This document shows, piece after piece, positions 1 through 6,761 of a DNA stretch of 10,156 nt (the stretch's first letter is position 1; the number at the start of each line of letters is the position of its first letter). The stretch comes from Actinobacteria bacterium UBA3086 (GTDB lineage: Bacteria > Actinomycetota > Coriobacteriia > Anaerosomatales > UBA3086): contig DFBG01000012.1 in assembly GCA_002367305.1 (NCBI GenBank), positions 409-10,564 of the forward strand, given 5' to 3'. Under the pieces are notes generated by a model, which worked only from the letters and a program-made list of their open reading frames with translations, was not told where the DNA came from and ran no database searches. The translations under genes were made by a program, and so were the position numbers.

Positions 1-1402
1 CAGACTCAGGTTCCGGAGTCGGCTCCGGTTCGATCTCGGGTTCGATATCGGGTTCAAATCCCGGCTCAATTTCAGGTTCGACCGCGGGCTGAACCGTTGA
101 CTCAGCGGCGGGCTCAATTTCAAGTTCGGCCGCCGGTTCGACCTCGAATTCGATCTGAGGCTCGGCCTCAGACTCCACCTCTGGCTCAGCCGACGACGAG
201 GGGGCATCGACAAGACCAGCCATGACGTCTTCGAGCAGTGTCTCACCCGAACCGGAGTCGCCGCTCACGCCTACAGATAGGAAACCGGGCTCCTCTACGG
301 GAGTAGACGAGACTGGACCGATCTCGACCTCAGCAGCATCGGCCACAGGAGCCTCAGGCGCCTGGAGTACTGCACCCATCATCTCCTCGAACACAGAAAT
401 GTCGCTAGCAGAGGCATCCTCCGATTGGCCCGCAAGGAACTCAGGAACCTCTGGAGCTTCGTGACCGTCGAATGGCGAAACCTCTACCTGCGCTGCCGCA
501 GCCTCTTCAGCCTTTGCAGCCTCTTCAGCTTTGCGGCGACGAGCCGCGGCGGCGGCCAGCGCCTCTTCGCGTTCCTGTGCCTCGCGAGTAGCGGCCTCTT
601 CGGCCTTACGCTGCTTAGCCCGATAGGCCTCAAGCTTCACATCTCGTGCCGCCCGCTCTGCCCGCAGCCGTACAACCTCTTCATCGGCTGCAAACTCAAG
701 GAGTCCTGCCGAGAAGAGACCGTAGACAATGCGAGCGACTTCGAAGTCGGTGCGATTGGTCTCTGACGCGAGTTCAGAAACACTACGTGTGCCGTCGACG
801 AGCAGGAGGAGCTCCCACTCGATGGGCTTCAGAGATATCTCGAATGTGCCCTCACCCGGTGCGGTAGCCATCTTGAAGACGACCTCCATTGAAGGGACCT
901 TCTTCTTGATGCGCGCCCACTCCTCCAGGCGGCGACTGCCCTCCATGATCACGTTCTCAATGGAGACGGACAGTCCGATGTCCTCGTCGACGACTTCTGG
1001 GAGGAGCTCAAAATCGAACTCACCTTCATCCCAACGCATGAGATCGAAGATGGTGTCCTGTATCTGTTCTTGAACGAAAGCCTCGAGGACCTTGTCGGTG
1101 ATGTAGCCCTCATCGACGAGTATCTGACCGAGTCGACGAGCACCATCGACCTCGCCTTGTCGGATATCCAGCGCGCGGCCTAATGCAGAGGGCGTGATCT
1201 TGCTGGCGGCGACAAGCCGCTCACCCAAGGGTTCACGATGCCAGTTCGATTGTGCGAAGAAGACCTCGCCCTCGCGGAACCACACGCTGCCCTCGGCCTC
1301 ATCGGCACGTTTGATGCGCAGCACACCAGTCTTCTTGCTGAAGGTGACCAGCTGGAAGACGTCGGGCAGACTAAAGTCTTTGAGATTGCCGCGCAGCGCC
1401 AT
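1..1402 (-). CDS. DUF4388 (PATAN-type) regulatory protein, 3' end missing
   Basis: The frame stays open for 467 codons from ATG at 1402-1400 to the left edge, so the C-terminus is missing. Residues 1-55 are a typical DUF4388 start (MALRGNLKDF, then a FQLVTFSKKTGVLRI core). Two tandem MshEN-like helical motifs follow: 58-81 is degenerate, and 90-113 fits fully, with R90-L91-G92 and Q113. Residues 114-170 match the usual F-D-L-x-R-W-x-x-G-E-F-D-F segment and the R-R-L-E-E-W helix. Residues 190-236 look like a winged helix (LLLLVDGTRSVSELA, then SAGLLEF). Residues 240-305 are an Ala/Glu/Lys/Arg coiled coil, and the tail from about 400 is an acidic PxxE repeat. The family is cytoplasmic and serves as a signalling or scaffold module, often near pili or gliding genes; no enzymatic motif is seen. 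The best ribosome site, GAAGGG, lies about 15 nt upstream, which is long. A GTG five codons earlier sits too close to it, so ATG is preferred. The gene is 48 bp downstream of the roadblock gene and is probably co-transcribed with it. The domain call is firm; the cellular role is inferred. Confidence 0.88.
   Translation of the reverse strand, partial: MALRGNLKDFSLPDVFQLVTFSKKTGVLRIKRADEAEGSVWFREGEVFFAQSNWHREPLGERLVAASKITPSALGRALDIRQGEVDGARRLGQILVDEGYITDKVLEAFVQEQIQDTIFDLMRWDEGEFDFELLPEVVDEDIGLSVSIENVIMEGSRRLEEWARIKKKVPSMEVVFKMATAPGEGTFEISLKPIEWELLLLVDGTRSVSELASETNRTDFEVARIVYGLFSAGLLEFAADEEVVRLRAERAARDVKLEAYRAKQRKAEEAATREAQEREEALAAAAARRRKAEEAAKAEEAAAAQVEVSPFDGHEAPEVPEFLAGQSEDASASDISVFEEMMGAVLQAPEAPVADAAEVEIGPVSSTPVEEPGFLSVGVSGDSGSGETLLEDVMAGLVDAPSSSAEPEVESEAEPQIEFEVEPAAELEIEPAAESTVQPAVEPEIEPGFEPDIEPEIEPEPTPEPES
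29..184 (-). repeat. 12-bp degenerate tandem repeat encoding a PxxE tetrapeptide repeat
   Basis: Thirteen consecutive 12-bp units are visible, in phase with the DUF4388 reading frame. On the plus strand they read like TTCGATCTCGGG, TTCGATATCGGG, TTCAAATCCCGG and CTCAATTTCAGG. Translated on the minus strand they give PEIE, PDIE, PGFE, PEIE, PAVE, STVQ, PAAE, LEIE, PAAE, FEVE, PQIE, SEAE and PEVE. Related sequence continues in both directions with more drift. This looks like an in-frame minisatellite that makes an extended, strongly acidic tail. Units closest to the left edge are most alike, which suggests recent duplication towards the C-terminus. Confidence 0.85.
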
Positions 1403-1450
1403 GGACTGAATTCGCACCCTTCTTCAGCGGTTCGGTGGAGCGATCAAATG

Positions 1451-2059
1451 CTACTGCAGTATCTCGGTGATAATCTCAGCCGTTTCCTGCATGTCGTAGA
1501 GAACCAAACCGAGCTTGGCATCCGTATGTGCCAGAGCGGTCAACACAGCACGGTCGCCAGCGGCGATCAGGAGAACGTAACCGTACTCACCTTCGATGAA
1601 CACCTGCGACAGCGAACCACGTCCCAACTCGGCCGCAGCACGCTCGCCGAGTCCCAGAATCGCGGCCGACATGGCTCCGACACGATCCTCCTGCATGTCA
1701 ACGGGAAGAGCCGACGCCATAGTGAAACCATCCATACTGACCAACGCGGCCGCCTGCACGTCCTGCGACTCTGCCATAAGTGCATCCAACGCTGCGGCCA
1801 GACGTTCTTCTCGCGTGGCCGGACGCACTTGTGTCTGCGGTCTAGCAGTGACTGCCGCTGGAGCGGCCGGTGTCGGAGCGGGAGCGGTCTGGGGTGCTGG
1901 AGCAGGCGCAGCAGGCACCGGGGGTGCCGCTTGACGCGCTGGCGTCACTGCGGGCTGAACCGGGACCACTACGGGTGCGGCGAGCAGGTCATCGTCTTCA
2001 TCGAGGATCTCATCATCGACATCACTGATGAAGTAGTCGCCGATACCGTTATCAGCCAT
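1451..2059 (-). CDS. Roadblock/LC7 domain protein with acidic N-terminus and Pro/Ala linker
   Basis: This 202-residue protein has three parts. Residues 1-26 are very acidic (DVDDEILDEDDD). Residues 27-80 are a Pro/Ala-rich linker. Residues about 84-190 form a roadblock/LC7 fold, recognisable from LDALMAES, the strand pair AAALVSMDGFTMAS, the helix AAILGLGERAAAELG, and the strands QVFIEGEYGYVLLI and AVLTALAH. Bacterial roadblock proteins such as MglB dimerise and usually act on small Ras-like GTPases to control polarity, gliding or pili. No GTPase gene is visible in the window, so the partner is unknown. A GGGAGG ribosome site lies 12 nt upstream of ATG, and a second purine run, GAGGG, sits almost against the start. 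The gene lies 130 bp after pilB and 48 bp before the DUF4388 gene, which supports a shared task at the pilus. The linker could tether the acidic segment to a distant partner. The fold is fairly certain; the function is inferred. Confidence 0.85.
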   Translation of the reverse strand: MADNGIGDYFISDVDDEILDEDDDLLAAPVVVPVQPAVTPARQAAPPVPAAPAPAPQTAPAPTPAAPAAVTARPQTQVRPATREERLAAALDALMAESQDVQAAALVSMDGFTMASALPVDMQEDRVGAMSAAILGLGERAAAELGRGSLSQVFIEGEYGYVLLIAAGDRAVLTALAHTDAKLGLVLYDMQETAEIITEILQ

Positions 2060-2189
2060 ACCCTCGGAACACCTCCCTGGCGTACGAAATCACATTCGAA
2101 TCGCTTGATCGGGCAGCACCAACCAACCGTCCGACCAGTGCTTTTAGTCTCTCATGAAGCAGGAGCGTACACAATAACCGAACGCACGA
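2060..2189. other. Intergenic spacer between pilB and the roadblock gene
   Basis: This 130-bp stretch is the longest non-coding gap in the window. The part nearest the roadblock start holds its GGGAGG ribosome site. I see no stable GC hairpin followed by a T-run on the minus strand, so there is no support for an intrinsic terminator after pilB. A weak promoter-like pair is listed separately. Confidence 0.6.
2094..2122 (-). promoter_or_regulatory. Weak candidate promoter for the roadblock-DUF4388 pair
   Basis: On the minus strand TTGGTG (2122-2117) and TCGAAT (2099-2094) are separated by 17 bp. They match 3 of 6 and 4 of 6 positions of the sigma-70 consensus and lie some 35-60 bp before the roadblock start. 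The match is poor and could arise by chance. The gap length alone makes a separate promoter plausible. Confidence 0.2.
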
Positions 2190-3866
2190 TCACACAACGA
2201 CTCGCATGATCTCTTCAATCGAGGTGGTGCCCTGAAGAACCTTTAGGAAGCCATCGTCGCGAAGCGTCTTCATTCCCTCCGCGATTGCGGCAGCCTTGAT
2301 CTCATCTGTGGATGCATTCGCAACAGAAAGTCGCTCGATGTTCTCTGAGACGGTCATGACCTCGTGAACGCCCATGCGACCACGGTATCCGATGTTGTTG
2401 CACTTCTTGCAGCCGACCGCACGATAAAGCTTCGGGATATTGCCGGGCTCGAACGGGAAACCTACGCGATTCAAGGATTCCTCTGTGGGCGTATAGGACT
2501 CCTTGCAGTCCTTGCACAGACGACGCGCGAGACGTTGCGCCAGAACACAAGTGATCGCTGAAGCGATGAGGAACGGCTCGATTCCCATCTCGGTCAGACG
2601 GGTCATGGCCGACGGAGCATCATTAGTGTGGAGCGTCGAGAGCACCATGTGACCGGTCAACGCCGCTTCGATCGCGATCGTCCCCGTCTCTTTGTCTCGA
2701 ATCTCACCGATCATGACCGTATCGGGGTCCTGACGCAGGATCGAACGAAGTGCTGCCGCAAAGGTCAGGCCCGCTTTCTCATGCACCTGTACCTGGGAGA
2801 GACCTGCAAGGCGATACTCGACCGGATCCTCAACCGTGATGAGGTTTGTCTTCACATCGTTCGTCTTGTTGATCGCCGCATACAACGTGGTCGACTTACC
2901 GGAACCGGTCGGCCCGGTGACGAGGATCGCCCCGTACGGAAGGTTGAGTGAATCCATTAGACGAGTCATGGGTTGATCGAGGAAGCCGAGGTCCTCAAGC
3001 GACATCATGATCGAATCCCTGCGCAAAAGGCGCATGACGCACAGCTCACCATAGACAAGTGGGAGGATCGCAACACGGAAATCGACCGCGACTTTTTCGA
3101 GAACGACACCGAAACGTCCGTCCTGGGGAAGCCTCTTCTCGGCGATATCCATTCCAGAGTTGATCTTGAGCCGACTGATCAGTTGCCGATGCACACGCAT
3201 GGGGCTACGCATGACCTCTTGGCATACGCCGTCAATACGGTAGCGGACGCGCATCTCTTTTTCGCCCGGTTCAATGTAGATATCACCAGCACCCTGTCGA
3301 ATCGCCTCAGTGATGATGAGGTTCATCATCTTTGCGACTGGCGCTTCTTCGCTCTCGAGATCTTCGTCCTCGGAGTCGTCAAGCCCCGCTGTGACGGCTT
3401 CCTCAAGATCGCCGACCATATCATCGACGTTCTGCTGCGCCGCTGCGAACCTCTCAATAGCAGAGGCCAACTCACTCTCAGCGGCGACGACAGGTTTGAT
3501 CTCGTACCCGGTGACAATACGAAGATCATCGATCGCGAAGATGTTGGCTGGATCGGACATCGCGACGACAAGTTCGTCTTCTTGGACCTTGATCGGCATC
3601 ACGGCATAGCGCTGCGCGAGATCAGCAGACAGCAGTGTGGCCGCATTTGGATCGATCTCGTACATGCTGAGGTCGATGTAGACGAGGCCCATCTGTGCGG
3701 CAACAGCCTGCGCGATCGCGACCTCGTCAGCATATCCAAGCTCATCGAGCACAGTCGTCAATGAGCGCCCATCTGCTACCTCGATGGCCTCATTGACCTG
3801 CTCCTGCGTCACAGCCCCCGCTTGAACAAGGATCTTGCCGAGACGTTTTCCACTCGCGGCGGTCAT
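2190..3866 (-). CDS. pilB: Type IV pilus assembly ATPase PilB (GspE/PulE family)
   Basis: This 558-residue cytoplasmic motor ATPase hydrolyses ATP to drive pilin polymerisation at the inner-membrane platform. Residues 1-140 form the MshEN/T2SSE N-domain, which starts with RLGKILVQAG at 8-17. Residues 148-176 are an acidic linker. From 177 comes the N2 domain, then the RecA-like core. The core has Walker A GPTGSGKST (318-326), Asp box ITVEDPVEY (343-351), Walker B DTVMIGEIRD (382-391) and His box TGHMVLSTLHTNDA (404-417). Zinc cysteines are C451, C454, C486 and C489. The tetracysteine module and MshEN domain favour an extension motor (PilB) or secretion GspE over retraction PilT. Two oddities stand out: the usual SDIHIEP is GDIYIEP (Y197 for His), and the second MshEN motif lacks its Arg and Gly. 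ATG at 3866 directly abuts the aroE TAA, with AAGGAG 12 nt upstream. No other pilus gene is visible, so GspE-like secretion cannot be excluded. Confidence 0.93.
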   Translation of the reverse strand: MTAASGKRLGKILVQAGAVTQEQVNEAIEVADGRSLTTVLDELGYADEVAIAQAVAAQMGLVYIDLSMYEIDPNAATLLSADLAQRYAVMPIKVQEDELVVAMSDPANIFAIDDLRIVTGYEIKPVVAAESELASAIERFAAAQQNVDDMVGDLEEAVTAGLDDSEDEDLESEEAPVAKMMNLIITEAIRQGAGDIYIEPGEKEMRVRYRIDGVCQEVMRSPMRVHRQLISRLKINSGMDIAEKRLPQDGRFGVVLEKVAVDFRVAILPLVYGELCVMRLLRRDSIMMSLEDLGFLDQPMTRLMDSLNLPYGAILVTGPTGSGKSTTLYAAINKTNDVKTNLITVEDPVEYRLAGLSQVQVHEKAGLTFAAALRSILRQDPDTVMIGEIRDKETGTIAIEAALTGHMVLSTLHTNDAPSAMTRLTEMGIEPFLIASAITCVLAQRLARRLCKDCKESYTPTEESLNRVGFPFEPGNIPKLYRAVGCKKCNNIGYRGRMGVHEVMTVSENIERLSVANASTDEIKAAAIAEGMKTLRDDGFLKVLQGTTSIEEIMRVVV

Positions 3867-4763
3867 TTAGAGATCTATCTCCTTGGTGTGCATCGCGACC
3901 ATGGCCTGCTCGGCCGCAGCGCGCATGACTTCACGTGGTGTTCGAATCTGAGCGGACTCACTCCAGATATCAACCGCGAGCGCTCCCTGGCTCACCAACA
4001 TCCCCAACCCGTTGATGGCGACCGCTCCTGCTTCGTGCGCAGCTTTTTGAAGCGGCGTTTCAGTCGCTCGATAAATCATGTCGGCAACAACTTGTCCCGG
4101 CTTGAGCCAAGCGGCCGGAACTGGACTAGGGTCGCCGTCCTTCATGCCAATTGGCGTCGCATTGACGATCAGATCCGCCGACGCGATCGCTGACTCCGCA
4201 GATGCCGTCTCGATAGTCGCAGCTTCAGTTACACGCAGGTGGGATCGCATGCGAGCTACGAGTTCGTCGGCACGATCGAGATTTCGATTGACCACCGTGA
4301 TCCGGCGAGCTTTGCCCAGCATGAAGGACACGAATGCAGCCCCCGCTGCCCCACCGGCACCGACCAGAACGATATCCTTGCCCAGAGGGTCAAAGCCGGC
4401 CTCCAGAGAGAGGGATTCAAGCAGACCTCGACCATCGGTGTTGTAACCGATGAGCCTGCCGCCTTCGAAATGAACGGTGTTGACGGCCCCCGCCATGCGA
4501 GCGAGCATCGCCACTTCGTCACAGAGCGAAAGCATTGCCTGCTTGTACGGCATGGTCACATTGAAACCGACGAACGGAAGCACTCTGATCGCACCGAGGA
4601 GCTGATACAGATCGGTCTCATCGGCAACGGGGAGCGGAATGTAGACCCAATCCAAATCCAAATGCTCGTAAACCGCATTGTGCATGGCGGGCGACAGCGT
4701 GTGTCCGATAGGCGAACCGATGATACCGGCAAGTCGCGTTGAACCATTCACGCGCAAGGTCAT
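3867..4763 (-). CDS. aroE: Shikimate dehydrogenase (NADP+)
   Basis: This 298-residue cytosolic enzyme reduces 3-dehydroshikimate to shikimate with NADPH, in the pathway to chorismate and aromatic amino acids. The substrate site is clear: GSPIGHTLSPAMHN (16-29), NVTMPYK with catalytic Lys74, and NTDG (108-111) with Asp110. The Rossmann loop is GAGGAAGA (135-142). VVNRN (157-161) supplies the Arg that normally contacts the NADP phosphate. NATPIGM (201-207) and NGLGMLVSQG (251-260) complete the family pattern. Length is normal to slightly long, with a short C-terminal tail ending KEIDL. GGAGG lies 12 nt before ATG. The gene sits 45 bp after yqeG, and its last codons contain the ribosome site of pilB, so the two are likely translationally coupled. 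The motif set argues against a quinate or YdiB-type paralogue, although those cannot be fully separated by eye. Confidence 0.95.
   Translation of the reverse strand: MTLRVNGSTRLAGIIGSPIGHTLSPAMHNAVYEHLDLDWVYIPLPVADETDLYQLLGAIRVLPFVGFNVTMPYKQAMLSLCDEVAMLARMAGAVNTVHFEGGRLIGYNTDGRGLLESLSLEAGFDPLGKDIVLVGAGGAAGAAFVSFMLGKARRITVVNRNLDRADELVARMRSHLRVTEAATIETASAESAIASADLIVNATPIGMKDGDPSPVPAAWLKPGQVVADMIYRATETPLQKAAHEAGAVAINGLGMLVSQGALAVDIWSESAQIRTPREVMRAAAEQAMVAMHTKEIDL
3879..3884 (-). promoter_or_regulatory. Ribosome binding site of pilB inside aroE
   Basis: AAGGAG on the minus strand is formed by two of the last codons of aroE (Lys-Glu). It lies 12 nt before the pilB ATG, which follows the aroE TAA with no gap (TAAATG). 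The layout implies that ribosomes finishing aroE can restart on pilB. Confidence 0.6.
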
Positions 4764-4808
4764 GGTGTGATCAGGCCTCCGTATGCGGGACAGCGTGTCA
4801 TCTGCAGT

Positions 4809-5303
4809 TTACGGCAGAGGCTTGCGACCTGCTAGTATGCGGGCTTCCAAATGACGCAGAAAGAGCGTGTGAGGAAGATCCGAGGCGGACAGGGGCGATA
4901 CCAGGATCGTCGTCATTCCCAAGAGGCTTCCGCCCAGGACGTCGGTGAAGAGTTGGTCTCCGACCACCGCCGCATGCTTGCGGGACGCGCCGATTTTGCC
5001 AAGAGCACGCAAGAACGCGAACGGCAGAGGTTTGATGGCCTTGGCGACGAGCTCCATGTCCAGTTCGCCTGCGACCCTCTGAACCTTCTCATGCCAGTTG
5101 TTGGACACGAGACAGACTTTGAATCCCTGATCGGCCAACGCATGAGCCCACGCGCGCAACTCGTCAGGGATGTCGTCCTTGTCACGAGGGAGCAGCGTGT
5201 TGTCGAGATCGATGAGAAGCACTTCGATCCCCTGCTCTTTGAGCAACGAAAGATCGATCGAATGCACGTCGACGTGGTAGATGTCCGGCGTGAAGAGTCC
5301 CAT
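4809..5303 (-). CDS. yqeG: YqeG family HAD-IIIA phosphatase
   Basis: This is a cytosolic HAD-superfamily hydrolase of about 164 residues. Counting from the preferred start, motif I is DLDNTLLP with D32 as nucleophile and D34 as acid/base. Motif II is VSNN (66-69). Motif III contains K91 (IKPLPFAF). Motif IV is VVGDQLFTDVLGG, with D116 and D121 as metal ligands. The set matches the YqeG family (as in Bacillus subtilis), related to phosphatidylglycerophosphate or sugar-phosphate phosphatases; its physiological substrate is not settled. I prefer ATG at 5303 because the protein then begins MGLFTPD, as in relatives, and the purine run GAGAGAGAAG precedes it. An ATG five codons upstream (5318) has no ribosome site. 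It lies next to aroE, as in the Bacillota yqe cluster, but without yqeH. The 41-bp gap to the TPR gene suggests the same transcript. Confidence 0.9.
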   Translation of the reverse strand: MGLFTPDIYHVDVHSIDLSLLKEQGIEVLLIDLDNTLLPRDKDDIPDELRAWAHALADQGFKVCLVSNNWHEKVQRVAGELDMELVAKAIKPLPFAFLRALGKIGASRKHAAVVGDQLFTDVLGGSLLGMTTILVSPLSASDLPHTLFLRHLEARILAGRKPLP

Positions 5304-5344
5304 GCTTCTCTCTCTCATTGGCGACCAAGAACAAACTGACGCAC

Positions 5345-6025
5345 CTAGTGATCCGGTACGCCGTCCCCATCATGATCGTGGGGAACGGGTGTAAGCGTAT
5401 CACCAAGTTCTTCGTCGAGTTCTTGGAGCATCTCGAGCACAGCCGCTTCCTTCTCGGTCTCGCCAGCCACCGCGTAGATGCCGCGTATGTCGATAAGGCC
5501 CTGATTCATCTCGCTGAGATCGGCCCAATCCGAATCGAGAGCGGCGTCAGCCTCACGAACCGCTCCCTCAACGTCGTCGACGCTGTAGAGCAGGATCTGA
5601 GCGTAGCTCGAACGCAGTAGTCCGGCGCGAGGGTTGGCCTCGACGCCCTCTCTCGCCAACTCGATACCCTCATCGACGTCACCTCGTCGAGCGAGTACCC
5701 ATGCTCCGACGTAATATGCCTGCTGGAACTCTGGATCGAGCAGCGTGACCATACGGATCGTGGGCAGCATGTAGACCTGCTGGTCAAGAGGGATTTCATC
5801 ATAGTAGCCGTGATACTGCGGACCTACGCGGTTCCAGAGCGACGCGGCCACAAACGTTCTGATGCCGGTGAGATAGGCGAACCCGGCACGACCGACCGCC
5901 TCAGTCGTGTCTGCGCCGCCACCCGACTCATTTCCGGAGTCCCCGATAGCTTGGCCGGCCAGCAACAGCACAATGAGCAGTACGGCGATCATGAGGCGAA
6001 CCGCTCCAGATGATGAACGACGCAT
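5345..6025 (-). CDS. Membrane-anchored TPR-like protein linked to an ABC-2 transporter
   Basis: I cannot assign a named gene. From the preferred start, a basic N-terminus (MRRSSSGAVR) leads into one hydrophobic segment (about residues 10-27) serving as signal anchor or uncleaved signal; no lipobox Cys is seen. A Gly/Ser/Asp-rich linker follows. Next is a conserved-looking block with IRTFVAASLWNRV, YHGYYDEIP and LLDPEFQQAYYVGAW, resembling uncharacterised TPR proteins near ABC-2 transporters. TPR-like helices follow (GDVDEGIELAREGVEANP; VDDVEGAVREADAALD). The last ten residues, DHDGDGVPDH, form a DxDxDG loop like thrombospondin type-3 or EF-hand calcium sites. The body is most likely extracytoplasmic. 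AGAGGG lies 9 nt before ATG at 6025 but directly abuts the alternative ATG at 6034, so 6025 is favoured. The start is next to the permease stop, suggesting coupled translation and a shared complex. Confidence 0.75.
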   Translation of the reverse strand: MRRSSSGAVRLMIAVLLIVLLLAGQAIGDSGNESGGGADTTEAVGRAGFAYLTGIRTFVAASLWNRVGPQYHGYYDEIPLDQQVYMLPTIRMVTLLDPEFQQAYYVGAWVLARRGDVDEGIELAREGVEANPRAGLLRSSYAQILLYSVDDVEGAVREADAALDSDWADLSEMNQGLIDIRGIYAVAGETEKEAAVLEMLQELDEELGDTLTPVPHDHDGDGVPDH

Positions 6026-6026
6026 C

Positions 6027-6761
6027 TCAGACATCCCTCTTCTCGAACAGAGTCGAACCAGCGAGAAGAAGAACGCTCACCCACGCGATGAACACACCGA
6101 CCATCAGAAGTAGATACGCGACATCAACGCCAGTTCCATGTGCGACGGGGTTGATGATGTTGAAGGTGTCGAGAGACGGATAGAAGTTCCACAACGTATT
6201 ATCAGGACCGCCAAGAAGCCCCGTGCGCGCGTGCGTGACGAAGACGAACCCCAGCGATGCAACGACCACGATGACCGGACCCGCCACTGTGGACACTGCG
6301 ACAGCGAATGCAGCGATCACCCCTGTTTCCAACAAGATGGACAGCGCACCCTCCCAGAGACGCCACATGGGGTCACCGTAGGCGACAAGGCCAACTATCT
6401 GCGACGTAAGGCAGAATGCTGCAATCACCCCGCCCATGACGGCGAACACGCCCAACCAGGTTCCCAAGATGTACTCCCACCGACGGACATCTCGCGAAAG
6501 CACCGTATAGAGCGTGCGTCGTTCCACCTCCGACGGAATACGATTGGCCGCGAGCGACAGCATCACCACGAGCGATGCGACATAGATGAGCGCAAGAGCG
6601 ACCTCGCGGAACACAGCCTCGATCACACCTACGCCGTAACTTGGCAGCGAAGGAATCGCGATGGCCATGACAGCGGCGAACACGATGACGACCCATACGA
6701 CCTTGCGTCGAACCGCATCTGCGATGATGGAACCGGCGATGGCAAGCGAACGACCAATCAT
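6027..6761 (-). CDS. ABC-2 type transporter permease
   Basis: This 244-residue integral membrane protein has about six hydrophobic spans, near residues 21-37, 54-73, 101-127, 138-158, 160-177 and 214-236. After the second span comes NRIPSEVERRTLYTVLSRDV, followed by RWEYILGTWLG. This is the cytosolic coupling region typical of NosY-like and other ABC-2 permeases that pair with a separate ATPase. Such systems usually export or flip substrates; the substrate here cannot be read from sequence. ATG overlaps the stop of the ATPase gene by 4 bp (ATGA). The stop lies beside the start of the TPR gene, so the three proteins are probably made in fixed proportion. The protein is shorter than drug-exporting ABC-2 permeases with large external loops and has no obvious soluble domain. 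Confidence 0.88.
   Translation of the reverse strand: MIGRSLAIAGSIIADAVRRKVVWVVIVFAAVMAIAIPSLPSYGVGVIEAVFREVALALIYVASLVVMLSLAANRIPSEVERRTLYTVLSRDVRRWEYILGTWLGVFAVMGGVIAAFCLTSQIVGLVAYGDPMWRLWEGALSILLETGVIAAFAVAVSTVAGPVIVVVASLGFVFVTHARTGLLGGPDNTLWNFYPSLDTFNIINPVAHGTGVDVAYLLLMVGVFIAWVSVLLLAGSTLFEKRDV

Noticed and set aside
29..184. Regular short repeats that could suggest a CRISPR array or REP elements.
   Set aside because: Units are 12 bp with no spacers, keep the reading frame and encode a tetrapeptide repeat, so this is a coding minisatellite.
2060..2189. An intrinsic terminator after pilB.
   Set aside because: I found no GC-rich inverted repeat followed by a T-run on the minus strand in this spacer.
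1238..2209. A 323-codon open frame on the plus strand.
   Set aside because: It lies opposite the roadblock gene and the start of the DUF4388 gene. Its product is rich in Arg, Ser, Cys and His with no recognisable domain, while the minus-strand proteins show clear family motifs.
2973..3764. A 263-codon open frame on the plus strand.
   Set aside because: It is fully antisense to the conserved PilB N-terminal half, and its product has no recognisable domain. It is a codon-bias shadow of pilB.
1451..3866. A complete MglA/MglB polarity system.
   Set aside because: Only the roadblock (MglB-like) partner is present. No small GTPase motifs are seen in any frame I examined.
5304..5318. ATG at 5318 as the start of yqeG.
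   Set aside because: No ribosome site precedes it, and the extra five residues are not expected in the family. ATG at 5303 has a purine run upstream and a family-like N-terminus.
6026..6034. ATG at 6034 as the start of the TPR-like gene.
   Set aside because: The AGAGGG ribosome site directly abuts it, leaving no spacing, whereas ATG at 6025 has 9 nt. The difference is three residues, so this choice is weakly held.
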